DNA from: Symsagittifera roscoffensis
Lineage: Eukaryota; Xenacoelomorpha; Acoela; Convolutidae
Direction: 5' to 3'
DNA length: 64,000 bases
Assembly: GCF_963678635.1 (NCBI RefSeq)
Contig: NW_026971315.1
Span: 1 to 64,000, forward strand
This document shows, piece by piece, positions 33,935 through 44,048 of the stretch. Position 1 is the stretch's first letter. Each line of letters opens with the position of its first letter. The translations under genes and the position numbers were made by a program. Below the pieces are notes generated by a model. The model made no database searches. It saw nothing but the letters and a program-made list of their open reading frames with translations, and was not told the origin of the DNA.

Positions 33935-34817
33935 TGTGCCATTCTGCCAGATGGCACAGCGCAACCTTCCGACGACACGAAAAAAAACGAATAAAGGCCT
34001 TAGGAACGAAAAAGTATTGCGAAGGAGGGTAGGAATATTCTAGAATTTTTATTTTTAAAATTTCGATTGAAGAGTGAATTTTTCTGAGAAATAGAAAAAG
34101 ACGGCCATTTTGACGAAAAAGGACGAAAAAACAGAACAATGACAAGTATTGTGGAAAACGGTCGCACAAGAGACGAAAAAAACGAAGCCTCTTATCGTGG
34201 CAACAACACACGATAAGACTTATAGCAGAGGAGATTGGTGGAGAAGGAAGCTTCAGTGGGGAAGAAATATTCCACGGAACCCTCCCGTGCCACAAATTGG
34301 GAGAGATAAGAACGTTATCTCAGGAAGATTACGGGAGCGGAGGCTTGGTCCCCCAGAGACTGTTTTATGTGAAGGGACTATATAAAACTAACTTTGTAGC
34401 TACTTGGATGTCGTAGAAGTCTGAATTAACACCGGTATAATTTGATATTTTAGAATATGAGTAGCTAGAAAGAGGAAAGGGTCAATCCATCTCCAATGGA
34501 TTTAATATAGAACTGTCACACAAAAACATATTAAAATAGGTTGTTCGAGCCGTGTTGTTAATGGCAATCACGTAGTCTGAGGATCCGAGACTCAGCTATG
34601 TGGTTGTGTTCGCATGTAAACGAAAGCTGATCAAAAGTCGTTTGACCGATGGCCTAAAAATAGTAACTTTTTACTTAGCCCTAAACAGACCAGAAAATCA
34701 ACTGGCAAGGTCGAGACGGTGAAAAACGAGTAGGATTAAGGTAACTGACGCCTGCCAGTCGTTATTAGGTATTTTTTCTACGCTCCGTCGCTGTGTAGTA
34801 TTTTGGCGAATGTAACA
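33935..34817 (+). repeat. 5' LTR of element B
   Basis: 883 bp from TGTGCCATTCTGCC to GGCGAATGTAACA. Reverse-complement comparison with the A-type LTR shows shared ends and the shared block around ccatctccaatggat near 34485-34502. A clear TATA box lies at 34379. U3 is therefore about 33935-34405, and R-U5 about 410 bp. Confidence 0.92.
34379..34387 (+). promoter_or_regulatory. TATA box of element B 5' LTR
   Basis: TATATAAAA in a context free of similar motifs; the same sequence occurs in the 3' LTR near 57978. Transcription would start about 25-30 bp downstream, near 34410. Confidence 0.65.
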
Positions 34818-34829
34818 TAGACGTTTTTA

Positions 34830-34845
34830 TGGCGCTCCTGGGTGG
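34830..34845 (+). promoter_or_regulatory. Primer-binding site of element B (tRNA-Asn-like)
   Basis: TGGCGCTCCTGGGTGG, starting 12 nt after the LTR end at 34817. It is identical to the site in element A over the shared length. Complementary to a tRNA 3' end of tRNA-Asn(GUU) type. Confidence 0.72.
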
Positions 34846-36604
34846 GCCTGTCAAAGGCATAAGACCATCATGATCAGCAAGCGTTTCAGCGACGAACCCT
34901 CCGCGCCGGGCGCATGCCCGAGTTAGAGGCCTTAATGACCGTTGTTGTACTAGGGGGAAGGTGCGTACCCTCCGTCTAGTACTATTTAGCTTTTTAACTT
35001 AGTTAACACCGAAAAATCCGGGGGCCGGAGGGTTAGGTGGGAAACCTAGAGCCCGCTTGTCCCGAGGTCCCAGGACCAAAAACAATTAAAGAGAAAGCGT
35101 AAAAACAAACAAAAATGGTGTATAACCAAGAAAAAGCCAAAAACAAATTTATTTGAAAACAAAAAAGTACAAAAAACAGTAAAAAATCCAAAAAAGACCA
35201 AAAACAGTAAAAAACGTAAAGTGACAGTTTATATGTTATTTCCGGACGAGATGTGATCTGACCTTCCTATTTGTTGTTGTTTCAGATTGATTTATATCGT
35301 TTCTGATAGAAAGATTATGTGTTTTGGTGAAGGGTTGGATACCCTCCCTTGAGTGTAATTTGAGTATTTAAGCACGTTAATGGTGATTTTGCCGGTGACC
35401 GGAGGGTAGAGTGGCAAGCTGACCGACGTGTTCCACACTCAACAGGGACATAGGGACAACATCCACAACGACTGTTGGGTATCGTTGAAACAATTTTATC
35501 ATCGTTCGGGTACTATTTCATTAAAACTTAAGTGGTGGGGGGCACGATTGGCGCGGTCCGATTGTACCCTCCATCGATTACAAATTTCCGAGTTAAGGGT
35601 CTTAATTCGGGTATTTTGGTGCAAAGGAGGGTATAGTGCTATTCATTAACGACTACTAATAGGTTATTATCCTTATTACATATTACTTATCTCCTAATTA
35701 GACCCAAGAAACACCCAAATTTTGTCGAAAATTATCGATTTTCGACCAAACTGTAGACCCCCAAGTTTTTGGATATCCGAGCTTTTCCGAACAGCAAAAA
35801 GCTTTTATATAGGGATCAGCTACGTAGTTCGATTTCCCTAACTAGAGAAACCGCGTGAGAAAAGACTCAGTAAAAGTTGGAAAAAACCAAAATTTTTCGA
35901 TCAAATTCTTGATAATTTTCTGAAATTTGTCAATCTGTTTTGGGGATCGAGTTTATGAGTTTTTAGAGTTAGAGTAAAAAAATTTTTTGTGTTAGGAGCG
36001 TGCTAGCATAACGTTCTCGGCTGCCAGAAAAATTCTTGAGTAACCCTCCGATTAGCTCCGTAGATAGAGCTAACGACTTAAGGATTGGAAAAGGAAGGAA
36101 TCGGAGGGTCCAAATTTGATAGTTATTGGCCAAATTTTTGTCTCCAAACCAATTTTGGTCCGGTTTTTTGCATAATTCCAGTGCCGTACAGGGCTACTAC
36201 GCTCGTTTCAATTATTTTTAGGCACTTTCAATAGGAATTGCGGAAAAAGTCTCTCAGAACCTATATAGGTGGTGAAAAAAGGCCATTTGGACAAACACGT
36301 TTTTGGCAATTTCTCAAAGACTAGCCAACCGATTGGGATAATTTTGGTACCATAAGTCGACGTTTTGGACCAATTTTCCGGACCGCAACCGTTTTTGGGT
36401 TGATAATCTCGGAAAAGAAAAATTTTTTAGAATTTGTTGGTTCGGAGGGTCCAAATCACAGGTAACCCTCCGAGCGGCAGAAAATTTTATCAAAACACCT
36501 TTTTATCCAACTGGGAAGGTTGACCGTGTCAGCCAACCTAGTTTTAAGTCAGGTGGATTGCTTTTGGAGACTTTCTTGCGGTAACATAACCTTTTTTCTT
36601 GATT

Positions 36605-36975
36605 TTTGGGGAACCCTCTGAGGTAACCCTCCGGAGTCAGCTAAAGCCCTTAGCAACCCTCCTTAGTGGAAAACTTCCACGAGATCATCCAAAAAAGTTA
36701 AAACAGCCCCCCATAGAAAATTTAGCTTGTTTTGACGCTCATTGAAGCTAATTGAAGGCCCTTCTAAGTGAGGTTCAGAAATTTGAAAATTTTGGAGGTA
36801 CCCTCCGAAGTAACCCTCCGGAGCACATTAAGCATCTTATTGACCCTCCTTAGTAAATTTAAGGGGACCCTCCGAGGTAACTTGGGTGATTAAGGTACCC
36901 TCCGAAGTAACCCTCCGAGGTAGGCTAAGTGTCTTAACAACCCTCCGAAGTAACCCTCCGGAGTGTCTTAAACCT
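36605..36975. repeat. Cluster of GTAACCCTCCGRRG motifs in the B leader
   Basis: About a dozen copies of ACCCTCCG followed by AGG, AAG or GAG, often in pairs such as accctccgaagtaaccctccgg. The core can pair with itself. Similar but differently phased motifs form the 31227 array in A. Confidence 0.65.
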
Positions 36976-37192
36976 TCTAAACAACCTTCCTTGTTAGAAA
37001 CTTGAGGAAACCTTCTGTGGCAATTTGGGAAACGGAAAATATCCATTTAATTAAGATCATATTAGGATATTAGGCGTGCTTATTAGGATCATAAGACCCG
37101 GAAATTCGTGATCAACTTTGGATTCTAGATCGGGTGTATCAGAAGTACCCGAACAAAAATATATATTTTTTTTATTGTGATTTTGGTTGTGT

Positions 37193-37552
37193 GGTTGCCT
37201 TGAGCTAGTTAAGAGGAAAGTTCGGGCGATCCGGGAACAAATAAAGGAAGACCTTGGTGAGTGTATTAGGCAAATACACACTCACTTGAGAAGAAAAGTT
37301 GTTCCCTACTCTCGTGCACTTGGAACAGTCCGGGTGTGGGAGAGCTTTTTCTTAGACTATAGTTCGATCAGAGGTTGCCTTGAGCTACTTAGTAGGACAG
37401 CTCGGGCAATCGCAGGGCACCTAAAAGAAGACCTCGGTAGGTGTATTAGGCAAATACACACCCACTTGAGAAGACTGTGTCCTGGGCTTTGTTCTTTCGG
37501 ATCGTTCCGATTGAGGAAATCTTTTTCTTTAATACTAAGTTTTATTGATCTG
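37193..37552 (+). repeat. 180-bp tandem duplication with repeated hairpin in the B leader
   Basis: 37193-37372 and 37373-37552 are imperfect copies, best conserved over the first ~101 bp. Each contains gtgtattaggcaaatacac, an inverted repeat able to form a hairpin (about 37261-37279 and 37441-37459). The flanking bases differ between copies (ctcac versus cccac). Confidence 0.65.
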
Positions 37553-37955
37553 TTTCTGAATCATCACTGCTTTTTATCAAAGATTGTTTAATTTTAACAA
37601 AGCAGTGACCTGATAAATTGTGTGGCGATAAATTGATACTGACAAGAGGTCGCTGTCACCTGTAGGATATTCTTATCTGATTATCCATTGTGTTTTGTGT
37701 GTTGATTATATCTTGTGAAAATTTTGTGATACTGTTATACTATACAACAGGGTTGAGTTAGCATTATATCAATACTGAGCAGGCCCTGTGTGTGTAACTC
37801 TAGCTGAGTCACTAAGATTGTCATTGAGAAACCTAAGAGACATTCTTGATATTTACGAGATCGAAGAGGCAGCGTTAAGTAATTTAACTTGAACTTGTTC
37901 GCGGTACGTGTGCATCGCCATTAAATCATACGAAAATTGTTTTTTGTCATAAAGC

Positions 37956-40900
37956 ATGCAGCGCAGGGACTCGTTAGGATCGACTACTAAGATTCCCAGG
38001 CTGAGCAAGGGGAGCACGCGAAAATTTAAAACTAGGCGGAGCCAGTCCTCGTTTAGCAGCGCCTCCGACGTGTTTGCTGAAACCGAATCGACTAAAGGTC
38101 AACCTGATCTTTCAGTGAGCGAAATGAAATTAAGGAGCGAGAAAAACCTCGATGGCGATCAAAGGCGGAGCGCCGAAGCCGGAACCGCGAGCGAAACGCT
38201 TGTGGACCCCTTTGACGAAGGAGAACGGACGCTTATTCGACCCGACTTTGAGCCAAGCGAGGACCTCGAGCGGGAGGAAGTCGAGAGGACGGAGGAGACC
38301 TCGGAGCGTTCCGAGGTCGAGCCGCGAGAGGAAGTGTTATTCAAGGGAATGTCCAAATCGGAGACCAAGAGTCATAGGTGGAGGAGAGAATATTCACATT
38401 CGGCTAATACCCACTCATCTCTGGCCAAGCAGAGTAACAACGCGATGATGTCGAGTATAAGCCCGAGTGAAGAACAACCGGGTTCGAAGGCCAAGAAGAG
38501 ATGGAAGTCTTTGTACGATGAGCGCATGGCGTCACTACGAACTGAAGGTTTATCTTCCAGTTATGACTACCCGGAGATAACCCATCCGGATGTGAACTTC
38601 ACACCGTGCCCAAGGAACGACATGAGCAGGAAGGCGTCGTCCGCCTCGCCGACCAGGCCCATGTCAGATGGGATAACGATGGGAGCGTCATCAACGTTCG
38701 ACAGATTGATGACGTCGATGAGCAAGCAAAAAGGTGGTGCGTCATCAAGCACCAGGCTGCAGCCGCAGTTGACCTCATCTTCTTTGGGACTAACCCCGTC
38801 ATTTGGGGCCACTGGCGACATAAGTGACATGTTCGGTGGCGTAATGAATGGTCTGTATGAACTGAGACGGGACATGACTAAGAGAATAGATCAGGTTGAC
38901 GAGAGAGCTCACCAGGGTCGAGAGAATCTGAGAGATGAACTAACGCACGCGAAGTCGCAGGCGAGGGTTGATCAGGCTCAATTGATTCGCAACACCGATC
39001 AATGCCTGGCGGAGAGTCTGGCACAGGCAAACAAGGAGTCACAGGAAAGAGAGGCTAGGATGACGAAAGAGATCGAGCGATTGTTCAACGATCATGATAG
39101 TACCTACGCCCACACGATGACTAGCCTGGAGAAAAGGTTAGATGCCAAGTCTGACTTGATGATGCGGAAGCTTGACGCGATCCTGAATTTGATCAATTGG
39201 CAGGAGCATTACAACCAAAGGGAGCGCTCACGCCATGCGAATGATGGAGATGGTACGGGCAGCAATGCCAGAGCCCAGCAAAGCTCGAGAACGAACTACG
39301 AACCTAGAAACAAGGAGCGGCCAAGGGCAGCCCCGTCGAGGCCTGGCTGGACGAACCCAGTCCCGCCGGAGGCAGATGCTACCCAGGAGACAAGGTTGCC
39401 AACTGTGCCACAAGTCAGTTCAGTACCAGATCTGACTACAGTCTCACAGGACACAACGATGTATGCCTCGATGTTTGAGCCTCTGAACAGATCTCTCGAA
39501 ACATTCATCACCAAACTCTCGAAGTCAACCGAGAGAGGAGAGAGGTCAAGAAGGACACTGAAAAAGCCGAAGTCATATAAAGACAAGTCAGACGGCTGCA
39601 TTGATACTTGGATAGAGGTGATGAAGTTACACTTTGAGGAAGAGAGTCTCTCCAAGAAACAACAGTGCAGCGCGCTAACGAGCAACCTAGAGGGTACTGC
39701 ACTGAGTTGTGTAATGGCAAAAAGAGCCAATGAGAGAGACAACGCTCGCAAGATATTCGACATCCTGCTGAATCGTTTCGGCGCTGGAGTACAAGGGCAC
39801 CAGGCTATGGTGAAGTTCGAAAAGAGGCGTCAAAGAGATGACGAATCCATAGATAAATTTTTGGACGACCTTGAATTGCCTAGGAGGAGAAGCAATCCCG
39901 ATGAGAGAATATCCGAGCGAAACTTGGCGATTGCTTCGAAGTTCATGGACGGAGTAAGGAGTGAGGAGTTGAAGACGATGTTGGCCACACACTTCCTCCT
40001 GTCACTTGACCAGGTACCCACGCCTGATGGTTTGCGCATGAAGTCACGCGAGTCTTTACTCATAAAACCGAGGGCGCAAAACCGTTACAGCAATTATGGT
40101 AACTATAGCGGGACAAACACTGGTGCGAATTCCAGTTGGTACAAACCTCGCGATGACATGGATAAGAGGAGATTGTGTGCGAATTGTGTTTCGATGGACC
40201 ATCACGTTTCCGCGTGTTCTGCATACAAACAGAACATGAAGGCGATAGGCTACTTTCTCGAGGACGCCGACGCGACCGACGAGGATCACGAAGAGTACGT
40301 CAGAGGGCTCATCATGAAAAACATTCCGAGGTGTTTCTTCTGTAATTTGGAGGGACACTTCAAGTCGGATTGTACTCAATTTTGGGATGCAGTGGCGGAC
40401 GCGAAACATCCCCGCCACGAAGAGGCGCTTTCGGGTGTCAAGGCCAGTCGAGCACGTCTGATGAACGAGGCTGAGTCTCGGAAAAAGGAGACGACACCGA
40501 ACACCTTTACGACTAAGACGGTAAAGACACTGCCTGACGAGGTGGTAGCCTCGAACCTGGAGGCAGAGTCGTCTAGCCCACTCAAGGTGGATTACGGCCA
40601 GGCGGCAAGGACAGCGCTGCAGAATGCCAAACAGGACCTAGCCACGAAAGAAGTGGAGCAATGGGTAAGTTCGGAGCTGGAGAGCACAGATCTTCGGGAA
40701 AGTTTTAATATTCTGGGTGAAACGACGAAAGTAGAAGACAAAGAGGAGCCCAGGAATCAGGGACTAAAACTGAACGTTATATCTGGGAGAACCTTCGGCA
40801 TGACGAAGGAGGGGACAAAAATAATGTCCATTATCTCAGTTGCAGGGCACCAGGTGGTCAAGAACTTGAGTGAACCATCTGAGATTACACTAGTACACCT

Positions 40901-42659
40901 GGACATCTATGCCGACTACCTGAAGGAGAAAGATCCCAAACTGGACTCCAGGGCAGTGCGAGCGCTGCTCACAACAGGAGGCCCGAGGCTGATGAAAGTG
41001 GATGGACATTATATCGATGTCCATGGCCCTTACCCGATCCTAATGAATGTGGATGGCATCAACATCTACACAAAAGCTCACATAACTGATGCGAACGATC
41101 AGATTGGCCGGATATACATTGGTCAAGAGGAGCTGAAGGTTAGACGAATCGGACACAACGCGATGCTCGAACAAGATGCGGTGCACATAGGTTGCGAGGC
41201 CGATCTGACCGCACACGTGCTGGACGTGCAAGGCAGACAACTTTCAGTAAAGGGACTGCTAGACACGGGAGCAGTGGTTAGTGTCATGCCAGTCAAAACT
41301 TGGACCGACATGGGTTTCGAAAGGTCGGATCTCATACCGACAAACATCAGGATGGCAGCTGCCAATCAGGGAGCGATCTATGTGACTGGACGAACCCCGA
41401 TCATTTCACTGCAGCTCGGAGGAAGACATCTTTGGATGAGCTTCCTAGTAGTGGAGAATTTGGACGATTCCGATCAGTTCATCTTAGGAAGGGATTTCGT
41501 GCGCATCTTTGATGTCACGATCGATCTCAATGACGGGTTGATTAGGATCAAGGATCCTGAGAAAAAGTATGAAAAGAGACCCCTTAATAAGATCTTAATT
41601 AAGGTGCCGATTTTTCTAGATCGAAAAATTAGATTAAAACCAAACCAAGCCGTAGTAGCGACGTTTAGGATGAGGAACTTGAATGAACTCAGCAACGACA
41701 GACAGGTGTGTCTGGTACCAAATCCAAACAGTAAAAGCTCGGTTATTTTAGGAAGAAGCTTCTCACTCACTCAGAGCGGACTGTGTGTGAGTGTGTTATT
41801 GAACACAGAAGCAACATTAGTGACAATACAGAGGGGAAAGAAACTTGGCTATGCTTTGCCTCTGAACACAGGCTTTCAGAGTGTGGAGAACTTGAAAAAG
41901 TTTGATGTAACTAAATGTCCATTGCATGCGAACCAAGAATGTATAATGAGTAGAGTGAATGAATTTAAATCTTCTAGGAAATTGTTTTCAATGAAATCGG
42001 AAACAGATGATGGGCTGTCTAGTTGCTCCAACTTTCCTGAGAGGCCGACAGAAGCAGAATTAGCAGCGAATAAACCAGTCATACCTAAGATAGAACATTT
42101 GAAGGGTAAAATATCAGTCAAGGAACTAGATTCGCTCAGAGTGGTGCTAAATCGGAACGCAGACGTTTTTTCGAAACATAAGGCCGACATAGGTTGCTGT
42201 AATTTTGTAGAACACGAGATTGAGATAGAAGAGGGCTCGGTACCTCATAGGGAAGGGGCGAGAAGAATGACCCCAAACAAGTCAGAAGCGTGTAGGAAGG
42301 AAATCGAGATGTTAATGGAGTACGACATGATCGAGCCGTCGAAGTCCCAGTGGGCTTGTGGCGTGGTCATGGCGAAAAAGAAAGGGGGACAACTCATATT
42401 TTGTTGTGATTTCCGTTATCTGAACGCAGTGACTATAAAGGACGCATACCCGATTCCCCGCATCGATGAGAGCCTATCCAAGCTGGGAGACGCGAAGTTC
42501 TTCACGACGTTGGATCTGGGCTCTGCGTTCTGGCAAGTGCCACTCAGAAGGCAAGATCGAGAGAAAACAGGCTTTGCGTGCGAGCTGGGATTGTTCCAGT
42601 GGAAGAGGATGCCGTTCGGATTGTGCAACGCGACGGCCACATTCCAGCGACGCGACTGA
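37956..42659 (+). CDS. gag-pol: Gag-protease-RT (5' part) of element B ORF1
   Basis: 1,567 codons from an ATG with A at -3. Residues 1-280 are Ser/Arg/Glu-rich. About 290-430 form a coiled coil. About 505-720 form a Ty3-type capsid region (GCIDTWIEVMKLHFEE, GVQGHQAMVKFEKRRQ). Two CCHC knuckles follow, CANCVSMDHHVSAC (~740) and CFFCNLEGHFKSDC (~792), for RNA binding. The aspartic protease has LLDTGAVVSV at about 1101, and LGRDF follows. RT begins about 1480 with CCDFRYLNAVTIKDAYPIPRID, FTTLDLGSAFWQ and MPFGLCNATATFQR. The frame then fails at about 42645-42655, where a 5-bp duplication (gcgac type) precedes a TGA. Element A lacks that duplication. Gag and Pol share one frame with no stop between them. 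Confidence 0.92.
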   Translation: MQRRDSLGSTTKIPRLSKGSTRKFKTRRSQSSFSSASDVFAETESTKGQPDLSVSEMKLRSEKNLDGDQRRSAEAGTASETLVDPFDEGERTLIRPDFEPSEDLEREEVERTEETSERSEVEPREEVLFKGMSKSETKSHRWRREYSHSANTHSSLAKQSNNAMMSSISPSEEQPGSKAKKRWKSLYDERMASLRTEGLSSSYDYPEITHPDVNFTPCPRNDMSRKASSASPTRPMSDGITMGASSTFDRLMTSMSKQKGGASSSTRLQPQLTSSSLGLTPSFGATGDISDMFGGVMNGLYELRRDMTKRIDQVDERAHQGRENLRDELTHAKSQARVDQAQLIRNTDQCLAESLAQANKESQEREARMTKEIERLFNDHDSTYAHTMTSLEKRLDAKSDLMMRKLDAILNLINWQEHYNQRERSRHANDGDGTGSNARAQQSSRTNYEPRNKERPRAAPSRPGWTNPVPPEADATQETRLPTVPQVSSVPDLTTVSQDTTMYASMFEPLNRSLETFITKLSKSTERGERSRRTLKKPKSYKDKSDGCIDTWIEVMKLHFEEESLSKKQQCSALTSNLEGTALSCVMAKRANERDNARKIFDILLNRFGAGVQGHQAMVKFEKRRQRDDESIDKFLDDLELPRRRSNPDERISERNLAIASKFMDGVRSEELKTMLATHFLLSLDQVPTPDGLRMKSRESLLIKPRAQNRYSNYGNYSGTNTGANSSWYKPRDDMDKRRLCANCVSMDHHVSACSAYKQNMKAIGYFLEDADATDEDHEEYVRGLIMKNIPRCFFCNLEGHFKSDCTQFWDAVADAKHPRHEEALSGVKASRARLMNEAESRKKETTPNTFTTKTVKTLPDEVVASNLEAESSSPLKVDYGQAARTALQNAKQDLATKEVEQWVSSELESTDLRESFNILGETTKVEDKEEPRNQGLKLNVISGRTFGMTKEGTKIMSIISVAGHQVVKNLSEPSEITLVHLDIYADYLKEKDPKLDSRAVRALLTTGGPRLMKVDGHYIDVHGPYPILMNVDGINIYTKAHITDANDQIGRIYIGQEELKVRRIGHNAMLEQDAVHIGCEADLTAHVLDVQGRQLSVKGLLDTGAVVSVMPVKTWTDMGFERSDLIPTNIRMAAANQGAIYVTGRTPIISLQLGGRHLWMSFLVVENLDDSDQFILGRDFVRIFDVTIDLNDGLIRIKDPEKKYEKRPLNKILIKVPIFLDRKIRLKPNQAVVATFRMRNLNELSNDRQVCLVPNPNSKSSVILGRSFSLTQSGLCVSVLLNTEATLVTIQRGKKLGYALPLNTGFQSVENLKKFDVTKCPLHANQECIMSRVNEFKSSRKLFSMKSETDDGLSSCSNFPERPTEAELAANKPVIPKIEHLKGKISVKELDSLRVVLNRNADVFSKHKADIGCCNFVEHEIEIEEGSVPHREGARRMTPNKSEACRKEIEMLMEYDMIEPSKSQWACGVVMAKKKGGQLIFCCDFRYLNAVTIKDAYPIPRIDESLSKLGDAKFFTTLDLGSAFWQVPLRRQDREKTGFACELGLFQWKRMPFGLCNATATFQRRD

Positions 42660-44048
42660 TGGCCCAGGCACTCACGAGCGTTACTAAGAAGTACGGGAAT
42701 CTCATCATGTGTTATGTCGATGATGTCGTGATTGCAACACCAACCTTAGAAGACCACATAGAGAGGTTGGAGGAGGTGTTTTCTTGCATGAAGCAGGCGG
42801 GTCTGAAATGTAAACCCTCTAATTGTGAAATTCTCAGAGATTCCATAAAGTATCTGGGCCGCCTGGTGGACAAACATGGAGTGAGACCAGATCCTGAAGC
42901 GGTTGAAGCGTTGCTGACCTGGAAGGCACCTAAAACAGATACACAGCTGATGAGTTTTTTTGGGATTCGCTAATTATTATCGAGAGTTCATCAAGGGTTA
43001 TGCTGACAAAATATACCCCATGCAGCGGTTGATGAGAAACAAGGGTAAAAAGTTCACTTGGACTGATGAGGCACAAGTTTCATTTGAAAACATCAAACGT
43101 GAACTTTGCGAGGCACCGGTCCTCGGCATGCCAACAGAGAAGGGGATGTTCGTCCTGGACACGGATGCATCAGTGGTTGCGATATCGGGCATACTTCACC
43201 AGGAGCAGGAGTGGAACGGGAGAACGGTTCTTCGTCCGATAGCCTACGGGAGTAAAGTCCTGAGTGATACTGAGATGAAGTATGGCGCACCAAAAGCGGA
43301 GATGTTCGCGGTGATCACTTTCGTGGAAAAATACAGGACCTACTTGGGGAGTGCTCCCTTCAAGTTACGTGTGGATAATCGTGCCCTTGCCTGGCTGAAA
43401 ACCTATTCGATGGACCAAAGTTATATTGGTCGTTGGATCGTGCGCCTGGATGGATACCACACGATCATAGAGCACCGTACCCGTGACAAGCACCAGAACG
43501 CAGATAGCCTCAGTAAAAAGACAGAATTTTATGAGCGCCTCGAGGAGAAACAGGCTAACCAATCAAAAATCAAAGACGGGTTTTCATTTCAAGACAAGGA
43601 AACATACGACAAACTACCACTTACTAGGTGGTTAGACAAGTCAGGGCATCCTGTACCCGGACACCCTGACCTTCCAGTGGAAACGGCCGCGGAGATAAAG
43701 CTTTTAGCCAGAGGCGAGCCTGTTCCTTTGGATCTGCTAGTCCGATCCAATTTGGTACAGCAAGAAATTACCAGGCTGGGTATATACAGCATGGCTCTAT
43801 TGAACAGGACGGTGAACGTGGCGCCGGACGTCATGGGAAAGCTCCGCGACTTGTTGGACAGAGAAGTGGATAGGCATGATCGTGAGTGGATGGAGACCAT
43901 GCAGCGGTTGACTGTCACCGAGAGAACAGAGAAGAGGCCAGTGTCCATTCGCAGCCGAGGCGTTGAACGGGATTGCAGGTCGATAGTCAACCAGCTGGTG
44001 AGCTCGATGCCGAAGGAGGTCTTGTTGAGAACTTCGTTCACTGAATAG
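42656..44048 (+). pseudogene. pol: Pol: RT carboxy-terminal half and RNase H, element B
   Basis: Two overlapping frames. 42656-42973 continues RT with the catalytic YVDD and KYLGRLVD. An extra T in the run at 42953-42960 shifts the frame, and 42960-44048 resumes with GFANYYREFIKGYADK. It then carries RNase H (VLDTDASVVAISG, GAPKAEMFAV, NRALAWL, RTRDKHQNADSLS). A TAG at 44046 ends it; element A is open at the equivalent place. A homopolymer +1 change can be a sequencing error, so the second break is less certain than the first. Confidence 0.85.

Larger units (their letters stand above)
34846..37955 (+). other. Long 5' leader of element B
   Basis: 3.1 kb with no convincing gene before the Gag ATG. 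It holds scattered CCCTCCGG motifs and a dense array of them at 36605-36975. A patch gacgagatgtgatctgac at about 35245-35263 is shared with A and followed by TTGTTGTTGTTTCAG. A 180-bp tandem duplication lies at 37193-37552. The 134-codon frame at 37187-37591 covers that duplication and shows an internal protein repeat, but I regard it as a by-product of the DNA duplication. Confidence 0.6.

Noticed and set aside
33365-34845. A ~1.5-kb segment flanked by 40-bp inverted repeats, resembling a DNA transposon with terminal inverted repeats
   Set aside because: The inverted arms are the PBS, the 12-nt interval and the LTR ends of two head-to-head elements. The interior is the end of one LTR joined to another in opposite orientation, with the target duplication acc between A and B.
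37187-37591. 134-codon leader frame with an internal protein repeat
   Set aside because: The repeat follows directly from the 180-bp DNA duplication. Element A has no counterpart, so I do not call a gene.
42640-44048. Programmed frameshifting or stop readthrough within Pol of B
   Set aside because: A has no break at the 5-bp duplication, the extra T or the TAG, so these are private mutations or, for the T run, a possible sequencing error.
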